Shown: piece by piece, positions 44,255 to 51,573 of the stretch
Numbering within the stretch: the first letter of the stretch is position 1
Layout of the letters: every line of letters starts with the position of its first letter
NCBI RefSeq assembly: GCF_013623775.1
Contig: NZ_JABFAM010000005.1
Coordinates: 434,001 to 498,000 of the forward strand
Source of the DNA: Rufibacter sp. XAAS-G3-1
GTDB lineage: Bacteria > Bacteroidota > Bacteroidia > Cytophagales > Hymenobacteraceae
Length of the DNA stretch: 64,000 bases
Direction of reading: 5' to 3'
Notes under the pieces: model-generated
The model's database searches: none
What the model saw: only the letters and a program-made list of their open reading frames with translations
Told to the model about the DNA's origin: nothing
Made by a program: the position numbers and the translations under genes

Positions 44255-45499
44255 CTAAAACTCCTCCAGTGTCTTCTCAATAATGTCGCAGCAGGCATGT
44301 AGCTGTTCTTCGGTGATCACCAGCGGTGGCGCGAAGCGGATGATGTCGCCGTGGGTGGGCTTGGCCAGCAGGCCGTTCTCCATCAGTTTCACGCAGACAT
44401 CCCAGGCGGTGCGGCCGTCTGGGGTGGGTTGGATGATGACGGCGTTCAAGAGGCCCCGGCCGCGCACCAAACTTACCAGCTCGGGGTGGCGGGCTTTCAG
44501 CTCATTCATCCGGGCCCGGAAAATCTCGCCCAACCGCATGGCGTTCTCGGTGAGTTGCTCATCTTTAATGACTTCTAGGGCGGCTACGGCCACGGCGCAG
44601 GCCAGCGGGTTGCCGCCAAACGTGGAGCCGTGCTCACCGGGTTGGATGCAGAGCATGATGTGGTCATCGGCGAGCGCCGCAGACACGGGAAGCACCCCAC
44701 CGGACAGCGCTTTGCCTAAAACCAGAATATCGGCTTTCACGCCGTCATAATCAGAGGCCAGCAGTTTGCCGGTGCGGCCCACGCCGGTCTGGATTTCGTC
44801 AATGATCAGGAGCACGTTGTATTTCTCACACAGGGCTTTGGCCCCGCTCAGGTAGCCGTCTGAGGGAACCACCACGCCGGCCTCGCCCTGGATGGGCTCC
44901 ACCATGAACGCGCAGATGTGGGCGTTTTCCTGCAGGGCGCGCTCCAGCGCCTCCAGGTTGTCATACGGCAGCACTTTGTAGCCCGGCATGTACGGCCCGA
45001 AACCCGCGGTGCTGCTGGGATCAGTGGAGAAGGAGATGATACCGGTGGTGCGGCCGTGGAAGTTGTGCTCCACCACCAGAATCTCGGCCTCGTGCGGCGG
45101 AATGCCTTTTTCTTTGTAGCCCCATTTGCGCGCCAGTTTCAGGGCGGTTTCCACGGCCTCGGCGCCGGAGTTCATGAGCAATGCTTTGTCATAGCCAAAC
45201 AGCTCGGCCAGGTATTTTTCGGCGGGGCCGAGTTTGTCGTTGTAAAAGGCGCGGGAGGTGAGCGTGAGTTGCTGGGCCTGCTCCGTAAGCGCGCCAATGA
45301 TGCGCGGGTGGCAATGCCCCTGGTTCACCGCGCTGTATGCACTCAGGAAATCATAATACCGGTTGCCTTCCATATCCCAAAGAAACACGCCTTCGCCGCG
45401 GTTCAGAACCACGGGCAGCGGGTGGTAGTTGTGGGCTCCGTATTTCTCTTCTAAGGCGATGGCCTCTTGGCTGAGGGAGGTATTGGTGGAAGTAGTCAT
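44255..45499 (-). CDS. rocD: Ornithine--oxo-acid aminotransferase
   Basis: 414 residues from the ATG at 45499. Class III PLP aminotransferase with [20 protein letters not shown] at the start, [20 protein letters not shown] for phosphate binding, [19 protein letters not shown], the Asp in [16 protein letters not shown], and the PLP lysine in [15 protein letters not shown]. It transfers the delta-amino group of ornithine to 2-oxoglutarate in arginine and ornithine breakdown. The length and sequence fit ornithine aminotransferase better than acetylornithine aminotransferase. It is monocistronic and divergent from the SIMPL gene, with a perfect palindrome between them. Confidence 0.93.
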   Translation of the reverse strand: MTTSTNTSLSQEAIALEEKYGAHNYHPLPVVLNRGEGVFLWDMEGNRYYDFLSAYSAVNQGHCHPRIIGALTEQAQQLTLTSRAFYNDKLGPAEKYLAELFGYDKALLMNSGAEAVETALKLARKWGYKEKGIPPHEAEILVVEHNFHGRTTGIISFSTDPSSTAGFGPYMPGYKVLPYDNLEALERALQENAHICAFMVEPIQGEAGVVVPSDGYLSGAKALCEKYNVLLIIDEIQTGVGRTGKLLASDYDGVKADILVLGKALSGGVLPVSAALADDHIMLCIQPGEHGSTFGGNPLACAVAVAALEVIKDEQLTENAMRLGEIFRARMNELKARHPELVSLVRGRGLLNAVIIQPTPDGRTAWDVCVKLMENGLLAKPTHGDIIRFAPPLVITEEQLHACCDIIEKTLEEF

Positions 45500-45548
45500 A
45501 GTCAACAGTTTTGGTAAATTAGCACAAAAAACGCAGCCGAATGAGGCT

Positions 45549-45607
45549 CTAGAGCTTGTTTAAATTTGATGTTTGCAGCGCAAAGATGAAATTTAAACAA
45601 GCTCTAG
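45549..45607. repeat. Perfect-arm short MITE-like copy between rocD and the SIMPL gene
   Basis: CTAGAGCTTGTTTAAATTT (45549-45567) pairs without mismatch with AAATTTAAACAAGCTCTAG (45589-45607). The centre GATGTTTGCAGCGCAAAGATG retains the termini-proximal sequence of the 162 bp element at 23554, so this looks like an internally deleted copy. Confidence 0.8.
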
Positions 45608-45710
45608 GTAAATACGGAGGATTGGCTTGCAGAGATAAAAGTAAGCAAAAGTCTTTGTTCCCAAAGGCGGCACGAAATTGGAGAGGCGTTTACTATATAT
45701 TTTTAACCCT

Positions 45711-46442
45711 ATGAAACAGATATCCGCGTACTTCATCATCGCCGTGGCGGTGGTGGCCGCCGCATTCATCGCCGCAAGCGCCTACCGCTACAAGTTCAAC
45801 GCCACAGAGTCCATCAGCGTGACCGGCTCCGCCGAAGTGGACTTCAGCAGCAACCTGGTGGTCTGGACTGGTTTCTACGCCCGCCGGTCTATGGAACTGA
45901 AAAGCGCCTACGCCGCCTTGAAACAGGACGAAAGCCTAATCAGGCAATATCTGCGCTCCAAAGGCATCCAGGACAGCAGCGTGGTCATCTCCTCGGTGGA
46001 GATTATGAAGGATTTCCAGCCGAGGTTCGACTTGCAGGGGAGGCAAATTGGCCAGGACTTCAGCGGCTATACCCTCACCCAGCAGGTAAAAGTGGAATCC
46101 AGTGATATTGGCCGGGTAGAGCGGCTGTCCCGGGAAGTGACCGAGTTGATTGAGAAGGGCGTGGAATTCAATTCCACCCCGCCCCAGTATTACTACACCA
46201 AGCTGAAAGACTTAAAGCACAACCTGCTGGCCAAGGCCTCAGAAGATGCCCGCCTGCGCGCCAAGGCCATCGCTGAAAACAGCGGCGGCGATTTAGGAAG
46301 CCTCCGGAAAGCCACCATGGGCGTCTTCCAGATTGTGGGCCAGAACAGCAACGAGAACTACAGCTACGGCGGTGTCTTCAACACCACAGACAAAGAGAAA
46401 ACCGCCACCATCACGGTGCGGGTGGAGTACGCGGTAGATTGA
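45711..46442 (+). CDS. SIMPL (DUF541) domain protein
   Basis: 243 residues from the ATG at 45711. A membrane or signal segment (YFIIAVAVVAAAFIAASAY) is followed by the SIMPL domain, opening ESISVTGSAEVDFSSNLVVW and containing TLTQQVKVESSDIG and ASEDARLRAKAIAENSGG. These periplasmic proteins are widespread and poorly understood (E. coli YggE is linked to oxidative stress). It is divergent from rocD and ends 38 bp before a perfect-arm family palindrome. Confidence 0.88.
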   Translation: MKQISAYFIIAVAVVAAAFIAASAYRYKFNATESISVTGSAEVDFSSNLVVWTGFYARRSMELKSAYAALKQDESLIRQYLRSKGIQDSSVVISSVEIMKDFQPRFDLQGRQIGQDFSGYTLTQQVKVESSDIGRVERLSREVTELIEKGVEFNSTPPQYYYTKLKDLKHNLLAKASEDARLRAKAIAENSGGDLGSLRKATMGVFQIVGQNSNENYSYGGVFNTTDKEKTATITVRVEYAVD

Positions 46443-46480
46443 TGTTGTTGATTGCTAATTATCTTAAATCCTGCTCCCCT

Positions 46481-46520
46481 GCGTTTCGGGCCTGTTTTTG
46501 AGGAAAAAGGCCCGAAACGC
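46481..46520 (+). terminator. Family palindrome after the SIMPL gene
   Basis: GCGTTTCGGGCC pairs exactly with GGCCCGAAACGC around TGTTTTTGAGGAAAAA. Arm bases differ from the GTTTTAGGCC consensus on both sides. TTTTTG follows one base after the stem. Confidence 0.7.
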
Positions 46521-46561
46521 ATTTTTGTGGTCAAGAGCCTTCGGTTTCTTTGAGCCACTTT

Positions 46562-46685
46562 GCTGTTTGGGAATTCTACTCCCGAACCTGTCTGCTGCGG
46601 AGTTCCACTCCGCCGGGAACCACGGGCAAAGAAGGGGAGTTGAACTCCCCGCCAGTACGCTTCCGGAGTGGAACTCCGAAAGAGC
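46562..46685. repeat. Multi-hairpin dispersed element, copy 3
   Basis: It runs from GCTGTTTGGG to CGAAAGAGC with all four hairpins of the 17853 copy in the same order and orientation. Some arm bases have changed, for example GGGGAGTTGAACTCCCC. Confidence 0.82.
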
Positions 46686-46715
46686 GGTTTTCTGGTAGAT
46701 TAGAACACAGGAAAG

Positions 46716-46752
46716 CGTTTCAGAGCCGATTTGGTGAAAACAGGCCTAAAAC
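46716..46752. repeat. Family palindrome, degraded
   Basis: CGTTTCAGAGCCG and AACAGGCCTAAAAC pair imperfectly around ATTTGGTGAAA. Confidence 0.5.
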
Positions 46753-46796
46753 AGAGCCCAGAGGCAAAGAAATTTTCATCGGCAACCGCCACCCTG

Positions 46797-46804
46797 TATC
46801 TTTG
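46797..46804 (+). promoter_or_regulatory. -7 box just before the DUF5522 gene
   Basis: TATCTTTG matches TAnnTTTG and is followed by CCCC and the ATG at 46809, so transcription would start at or about the start codon. Confidence 0.5.
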
Positions 46805-46808
46805 CCCC

Positions 46809-47006
46809 ATGAAACCAAAACCGCTGCCGCTGGAGCCCGGCGACTTCTATTTCAACGCGCAGGGGCGCATGGTTTTCACGGCGCAGTACCACCTTCGCCG
46901 GGGGTATTGCTGCGGGAGCGGCTGCAAGCACTGTCCTTACAATTACCGGGAAAACGGCGAAACGAAGGCGCAGAATGCAAGCAAAAACGACGGTACAACC
47001 GGGTAA
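46809..47006 (+). CDS. DUF5522 family small protein
   Basis: 65 residues. The family core GDFYFNAQGRMVFTAQYHLR is followed by RGYCCGSGCKHCPYNY, a compact cluster of four cysteines and one histidine that probably binds a metal. The C-terminal ~17 residues are low-complexity. Function is unknown; the family is common in Bacteroidota and Proteobacteria. The ATG at 46809 directly follows a promoter-like box, pointing to a leaderless message. Confidence 0.85.
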   Translation: MKPKPLPLEPGDFYFNAQGRMVFTAQYHLRRGYCCGSGCKHCPYNYRENGETKAQNASKNDGTTG

Positions 47007-47084
47007 ATTGCTTTTTGAGAAGACGTTAAAGAAAAAAGTTGTAGGGTGGGGTTGACATTGCATAACTTTTTATGGATATTTGCA

Positions 47085-47092
47085 TCCCTTTT
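47085..47092 (+). promoter_or_regulatory. Possible promoter box for rpmB
   Basis: GATATTTG differs from TAnnTTTG at the first base and lies 24 bp before the rpmB ATG, with TTG sequences about 25-30 bp upstream. Confidence 0.35.
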
Positions 47093-47116
47093 GAAATAAA
47101 CGATACTTAAGATAAA

Positions 47117-47356
47117 ATGGCACGAGTTTGTGATTTAACCGGTAAAAGAGTGCAGGTGGGTAACCGCGTTTCGCACGCCAACAATAAAACCAAGCGTAAG
47201 TTCTTCCCTAACTTGCAGAAGAAGCGTTTCTACATCCCTGAGGAAGATGCTTGGGTTACGTTGAAAGTCTCTACGTCTGCCCTGCGTAATATTACCAAGA
47301 ACGGTATTTCTGCCGTTTTGAAGAAAGCCAAAGAAGACGGTTACATCGTTTACTAA
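47117..47356 (+). CDS. rpmB: 50S ribosomal protein L28
   Basis: 79 residues, standard size: VCDLTGKRVQVGNRVSHANN at the start and KTKRKFFPNLQKKRF in the middle are diagnostic. It belongs to the large ribosomal subunit. In many Bacteroidota rpmB, rpmG and DUF4295 are adjacent; here an aminopeptidase gene and an intergenic space separate rpmB from rpmG, an altered arrangement. Confidence 0.97.
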   Translation: MARVCDLTGKRVQVGNRVSHANNKTKRKFFPNLQKKRFYIPEEDAWVTLKVSTSALRNITKNGISAVLKKAKEDGYIVY

Positions 47357-47365
47357 GCTTCTGCC

Positions 47366-48985
47366 ATGAAGGCCCTGCGACACCTCTGCTTAACATTGCT
47401 TGTGTCGCTGCCGCTGGGGGTGACCGCGCAATCAGCCGGCCCCGGCAAACCTGCGGATTTCCTGGATAAAGAATTTCACCGGCAACGGAGAGAGGCCCTG
47501 CGGCAAAAGCTGCCGGCCCACTCCGTTGCCGTTTTGTTTTCCAACCCGCTCCGCAACCGCGCCAATGACGTGGACTTCCACTTCCACCAGCACCCAGATT
47601 TCTATTACCTCACCGGCTACCGCGAACCCAACGCCGTTTTGCTCCTGTTTTCAGAACAACAGGTCATAAACGGCGTGGCTACCCAGGAAGTGCTTTTCGC
47701 GCAGCCCCGCAACCCGCAGCGCGAGTCCTGGACGGGCAAGCGCCTGGGCGAAGAAGGCGTGAAGCAGCACTTGGGGTTAACGCACGCCCTACCCGCCACC
47801 GCCTTCGCGAACCTAAAACTGGATACCGCCGCCTTTGACCAAATCCTGTTCCTGGAACTGCCGCATGACCTCAGGAATGACCCAGGCGACAAAGCCGATC
47901 TGTATGATCTGGTGGCGCAGTTCCGGCAGAAGATTGGCTTAAAGCCAGGTCAGGATTTCGCCCATCAGGAGTTGTACCAGATCATCAGGATGTACGGAGG
48001 ACAGGCAGGCGATAGGGTGCAGCAGGAGGTACGGCGGCAAATGGCGGCTAATCCAGACTTGGGCAGCAACGTTTTCCTGAAAAGTTATGCGGAAGCCAAA
48101 GATGCCTCGGCGCGGGCTGCCTTGGTGGCTAACATGCCTGCCGAGAAATTCGACCTTTCTGCCCTGGAGAAAATATTGGCGGAGTTGCGGGAAACCAAAC
48201 TGCCCGAGGAGATGAAACTGCTCCGCAAAGCCATTGCCATGTCGGCGATTGGGCAGGTGGAGGTGATGAAAGCCATGCATCCCAACATGTCAGAGACCGA
48301 GGTGCAGGGCATCCATGAGTTCGTCTACAAGAAGTACGGGGCCGAGTACGAAGGCTACCCGTCCATTGTGGGTGCGGGCAACAACGGCTGCATCCTGCAT
48401 TACATTGACAATGAAAAGCCCCGCCTGGGCAATGAGCTGGTGTTGATGGATCTGGGCGCCGAGTACCACGGCTACACTGCTGATGTTACCCGCACCATTC
48501 CGGCCAACGGGAAGTTCACCCCAGAGCAAAAGCAGATATACGAGCTGGTCTACGCCGCCCAGGAAGCCGGTTTCAAGGAATGCAAAGTAGGCAATGCGTT
48601 CAACGCCCCCAACACCGCGGCCCAAAAGCTCATGGCCGATGGTCTGGTGAAATTGGGCATCATCAAAAGCCCTGAAGAAGCCCGCCGCTACACCATGCAC
48701 GGCGTGTCGCATTACCTGGGCCTGGACGTGCACGACAGGGGCACCTACGGGCCGTTCAAGCCCAATACGGTGATTACGGTAGAGCCCGGTATCTACATTC
48801 CCGAAGGCAGCCCCTGTGACAAGAAATGGTGGGGCATTGGCGTCCGGATTGAGGACGATGTGCTCATCACAGAGAACGGTTGGGAGAATCTGTCTGCCGC
48901 CGCGCCGCGCACCATCAAAGACATTGAGGCCACCATGGCCAAACCCAGTCCGCTGGATAACTTCAAGTTGCCGGAACTGAGATAG
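47366..48985 (+). CDS. Aminopeptidase P family protein (Xaa-Pro aminopeptidase, M24B)
   Basis: 539 residues with a signal peptide (MKALRHLCLTLLVSLPLGVTA). The AMP-N domain (PADFLDKEFHRQRREALRQK) is followed by the pita-bread M24 core with the metal ligands Asp in LVLMDLGAEYHGYTADVTRT, His in HGVSHYLGLDVHD, Glu in ITVEPGIYIP and Glu in GVRIEDDVLIT. It should release N-terminal residues from Xaa-Pro peptides in the periplasm. Its start is 9 bp after rpmB, so it appears to be inserted into, or cotranscribed with, the ribosomal protein gene. Confidence 0.94.
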   Translation: MKALRHLCLTLLVSLPLGVTAQSAGPGKPADFLDKEFHRQRREALRQKLPAHSVAVLFSNPLRNRANDVDFHFHQHPDFYYLTGYREPNAVLLLFSEQQVINGVATQEVLFAQPRNPQRESWTGKRLGEEGVKQHLGLTHALPATAFANLKLDTAAFDQILFLELPHDLRNDPGDKADLYDLVAQFRQKIGLKPGQDFAHQELYQIIRMYGGQAGDRVQQEVRRQMAANPDLGSNVFLKSYAEAKDASARAALVANMPAEKFDLSALEKILAELRETKLPEEMKLLRKAIAMSAIGQVEVMKAMHPNMSETEVQGIHEFVYKKYGAEYEGYPSIVGAGNNGCILHYIDNEKPRLGNELVLMDLGAEYHGYTADVTRTIPANGKFTPEQKQIYELVYAAQEAGFKECKVGNAFNAPNTAAQKLMADGLVKLGIIKSPEEARRYTMHGVSHYLGLDVHDRGTYGPFKPNTVITVEPGIYIPEGSPCDKKWWGIGVRIEDDVLITENGWENLSAAAPRTIKDIEATMAKPSPLDNFKLPELR

Positions 48986-49020
48986 CGTATCAAGTATCAG
49001 GTAGCAAGACCAAGACTTTT

Positions 49021-49055
49021 GTTTTCGGCCTGTTTCTCAGAAAGTGAGCCGAAAT
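49021..49055 (+). terminator. Family palindrome after the aminopeptidase gene
   Basis: GTTTTCGGCC...GAGCCGAAATC pair around TGTTTCTCAGAAAGT, 35 bp after the stop. Confidence 0.5.
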
Positions 49056-49154
49056 CAGGATTTTAGAATTACTTTTGTCGCGCTACTTGCTACGTGCTGC
49101 CTGCGACGAACACAAAAAAGTGGCAACCTGTTTGTAATTCAATAACTAAGCTTG

Positions 49155-49162
49155 TATATTTG
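49155..49162 (+). promoter_or_regulatory. Promoter for rpmG-DUF4295-ftsY
   Basis: TATATTTG matches TAnnTTTG and TTTG at 49131-49134 sits 20 bp upstream as the -33 element. The rpmG ATG is 27 bp downstream. This is the best-formed Bacteroidota promoter in the window. Confidence 0.7.
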
Positions 49163-49189
49163 CAGTCCTAAATAAAAATCAACATCGCG

Positions 49190-49378
49190 ATGGCAAAGAA
49201 AGCTAAAGGCAATAGAGTTCAGGTGATTTTGGAGTGCACTGAGCAGAAAAACTCCGGCGTACCTGGCATGTCCCGGTATATCACTACCAAAAACAGAAAG
49301 AACACTCCTGAGCGTTTGGAGATGAAGAAGTTCAATCCGTTCATGAAGAAAGTTACCGTACATAAAGAAATTAAATAA
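49190..49378 (+). CDS. rpmG: 50S ribosomal protein L33
   Basis: 62 residues. [20 protein letters not shown] and [20 protein letters not shown] identify L33. It has a single cysteine, so it is the zinc-free (C-minus) form. It starts the operon rpmG-DUF4295-ftsY with only 2 bp to the next gene. Confidence 0.97.
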   Translation: MAKKAKGNRVQVILECTEQKNSGVPGMSRYITTKNRKNTPERLEMKKFNPFMKKVTVHKEIK

Positions 49379-49380
49379 CC

Positions 49381-49533
49381 ATGGCTAAGAAAGTAGTAGC
49401 AACCCTGAAGACCGCCACTGGTAAAGACTGGGCAAAGGTGATCAAAGCTGTTAAGTCTCCTAAGACGGGCGCGTACACCTTCAGAGAAGAGATGGTGCCG
49501 ATTGACCAAGTGCAAGACGCGCTCAAAAAATAA
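49381..49533 (+). CDS. DUF4295 family small protein
   Basis: 50 residues: MAKKVVATLKTATGKDWAKV at the start, then SPKTGAYTFREEMVPIDQVQ. This short basic protein is conserved in Bacteroidota between rpmG and ftsY; its product has been proposed as a ribosome-associated protein, but the role is unproven. It starts 2 bp after rpmG and overlaps nothing. Confidence 0.9.
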   Translation: MAKKVVATLKTATGKDWAKVIKAVKSPKTGAYTFREEMVPIDQVQDALKK

Positions 49534-49563
49534 TTGCCGATATCGCATTGATGATATACCTGT

Positions 49564-49592
49564 AAAAGTCCCTCATTTCGCGGGACTTTTTT
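49564..49592 (+). terminator. Hairpin between DUF4295 and ftsY
   Basis: AAAAGTCCC pairs with GGGACTTTT around TCATTTCGC, followed by TT. It may terminate most transcripts before ftsY, lowering its expression compared with the ribosomal genes. Confidence 0.75.
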
Positions 49593-49644
49593 GGTATATT
49601 CCTGTTTACACTAATTCTTACCTCCAATAGTACCCTAGAACGCT

Positions 49645-50604
49645 ATGGCACTTTTCGGTTTCTTCAGCAAAGACAAAAAAGAATCTCTGGACAAAGGTCT
49701 GGAGAAAACCAAAACCAGTTTCTTTGACCAACTCAGCAAAGCCGTAGTAGGCAAGTCTAAGGTGGACGAAGAAGTATTGGATGAGCTGGAGACCGTACTG
49801 GTACACGCCGACGTGGGGATTGGCACCACCGTCAAAATCATTGACCGCATTGAGAAACGCGTGGCCCGTGACAAATACGTGGGTACCTCAGACCTGGACC
49901 GCATCCTGCGCGAAGAGATCATGGATCTCATGGAAGAAAACAAAGGCGGCGTGGCGGCAGATTTCACTCTTCCAGACACCGGCGGAAAGCCTTACGTGAT
50001 CATGGTGGTGGGCGTGAACGGCGTGGGCAAGACCACCACTATTGGCAAGCTGGCCTCGCAGTTCCACAAAGCGGGCAAGAAAGTAGTCTTGGGGGCCGGT
50101 GACACGTTCAGGGCCGCCGCCGTAGACCAACTCAAAATCTGGGGCGACCGCGTGGGTATTCCGGTCATTGACCACGGCATGAACACAGACCCAGCCTCGG
50201 TGGCGTATGACGCCGTGAAGAAAGGCGTGGAGATGGGTGCCGATGTGGTCATTATTGACACCGCCGGACGCCTGCACACCAAAATAAACCTGATGAACGA
50301 GCTCTCCAAAATCAAACGCGTGATGCAGAAAGTGATTGAAGACGCACCGCAGGAGGTATTATTGGTCTTAGACGGCAGCACCGGCCAGAACGCCGTCATC
50401 CAGGCCCGCGAGTTCACCAAAGCCACCGAAGTAACCGCCCTGGCTGTGACCAAGCTGGACGGAACGGCCAAAGGCGGCGTGATCATCGGTATCTCAGACG
50501 AGTTCAAGATTCCGGTGAAATATATTGGCGTGGGCGAACGTGTAGAAGATTTACAGGTATTTGACAAGCGTGAGTTCGTGGATTCCCTGTTTTCCAAACG
50601 GTAG
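49645..50604 (+). CDS. ftsY: Signal recognition particle receptor FtsY
   Basis: 319 residues, lacking the long acidic A-domain of E. coli FtsY, as usual in this phylum. The N-domain is followed by the SRP GTPase G-domain: GVNGVGKTTTIGKLA (P-loop), GDTFRAAAVDQL, DTAGRL and TKLDGTAKGG. It docks SRP-ribosome complexes at the inner membrane. Its TAG stop (50602-50604) is part of a REP sequence, so the present C-terminus (SLFSKR) may owe its stop to REP insertion. Confidence 0.97.
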   Translation: MALFGFFSKDKKESLDKGLEKTKTSFFDQLSKAVVGKSKVDEEVLDELETVLVHADVGIGTTVKIIDRIEKRVARDKYVGTSDLDRILREEIMDLMEENKGGVAADFTLPDTGGKPYVIMVVGVNGVGKTTTIGKLASQFHKAGKKVVLGAGDTFRAAAVDQLKIWGDRVGIPVIDHGMNTDPASVAYDAVKKGVEMGADVVIIDTAGRLHTKINLMNELSKIKRVMQKVIEDAPQEVLLVLDGSTGQNAVIQAREFTKATEVTALAVTKLDGTAKGGVIIGISDEFKIPVKYIGVGERVEDLQVFDKREFVDSLFSKR

Positions 50605-50790
50605 GGGCGTATCGCATACGCCCAATCGTTCCCGATTATCTGCAATGGGTAAATGCATACGTTGCAGAAATTGTATCGCATACGCCCAATCGTTCCCGAT
50701 TATCGTAATGTAATGCGAATTACAATGGGGATAGAATGTGATCTGAAATGCGTAGTGCAATGCGTTGGGCGTATGCGATACGCCCCTACA
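50601..50790. repeat. REP sequences upstream of the RAYT gene
   Basis: Three REP units of the type GGGGCGTATCGCATACGCCC: one directly overlapping the ftsY stop (50601-50624), a second truncated direct repeat at about 50672-50692 that shares the downstream CAATCGTTCCCGATTATC, and an inverted unit at 50766-50789. Confidence 0.8.
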
Positions 50791-50794
50791 TAAT

Positions 50795-51352
50795 ATGGCG
50801 TTTAACCCAGAAATCCATCGTCGGCGGTCTGTTCGGTTAAAGGGGTATGACTACGGACAGGCGGGTGCATATTTTATCACCATCTGTACGCATGAACGTG
50901 ACCCCCTCTTCGGGGAAATACGAAATGGCGAGATGCATCTGAATGCTTTCGGCCAAATCGCTTATCAAGAGTGGCTGAATACACCAGCGGTGCGGCCAAA
51001 TGTTTCCCTTGACGTTTTCGTGGTAATGCCCAACCACCTGCACGGCATCCTCCTCATTACCGGTCCAGACGACCGTATGGACTCACTCCCTCCGGCGGCA
51101 GATGAGGGTGTATGCAATACGCCCCTACCATTCAAATCACCGTCCAACACCATAGGTTCTATTGTGCGCGGGTATAAAGCAGCCGTTACCAAACAGATAA
51201 ATCTACTAAAGTCAGACGAGGTGGGAATTGATGTTTGGCAGCGCAGCTACCATGAGCACATTATTCGGAATGAACGATCTTATCAGCACATATCGGATTA
51301 TATAATCAACAATCCCTTGCAATGGGAAGCAGATATGTTTCATAAACCGTAG
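50795..51352 (+). CDS. REP-associated tyrosine transposase (RAYT, IS200-like Y1 family)
   Basis: 185 residues from the ATG at 50795. The HUH motif is in VMPNHLHGILLI and the catalytic tyrosine probably lies in SYHEHIIRNERSYQHISDYI. RAYTs are domesticated single-strand transposases linked to mobilising REP hairpins. The gene is bracketed by REP units on both sides and itself contains one at 51104-51128, encoding EGVCNTPLPF. Its TAG stop lies in the downstream REP. It sits between ftsY and rimO in the same direction. Confidence 0.9.
   Translation: MAFNPEIHRRRSVRLKGYDYGQAGAYFITICTHERDPLFGEIRNGEMHLNAFGQIAYQEWLNTPAVRPNVSLDVFVVMPNHLHGILLITGPDDRMDSLPPAADEGVCNTPLPFKSPSNTIGSIVRGYKAAVTKQINLLKSDEVGIDVWQRSYHEHIIRNERSYQHISDYIINNPLQWEADMFHKP
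51104..51128. repeat. REP unit inside the RAYT coding sequence
   Basis: GAGGGTGTATGCAATACGCCC followed by CTAC matches the flanking REP units and is read in frame as EGVCNTPLP. It sits in a loop region between the HUH motif and the tyrosine helix. Confidence 0.75.
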
Positions 51353-51475
51353 GGGCGTATTGCATACGCCCAACGCATTGCACCACGCCTTCCAGATCAA
51401 ATGCCTGATGGTAATACGTCTGACAGAAAACAGGGAATGGTCGTGCATGATTGGGCGTATGCCATACGCCCCTAC
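51349..51475. repeat. REP sequences downstream of the RAYT gene
   Basis: GTAGGGGCGTATTGCATACG (51349-51373 unit) overlaps the RAYT stop codon. An inverted unit, TTGGGCGTATGCCATACGCC with CCTAC, is at 51451-51475. The pair can fold into a larger cruciform. Confidence 0.8.
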
Positions 51476-51495
51476 GATTATCGGTAAATGAATTG

Positions 51496-51503
51496 TACCT
51501 TTG
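51496..51503 (+). promoter_or_regulatory. -7 promoter box for rimO
   Basis: TACCTTTG matches TAnnTTTG and is 70 bp before the rimO GTG start, between the downstream REP pair and the gene. Confidence 0.5.
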
Positions 51504-51573
51504 CCAAGCATTTTAAAACGAACCATTCTGTACTAGAGTGGGTTTTGCCTTAGATTAACCGTATTGCATTTCC

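Noticed and set aside
50601-51475. Complete IS200/IS605 insertion sequence
   Set aside because: Flanking hairpins are short dispersed REPs rather than unique element ends, and the protein is of RAYT type, so it is a REP-associated transposase.
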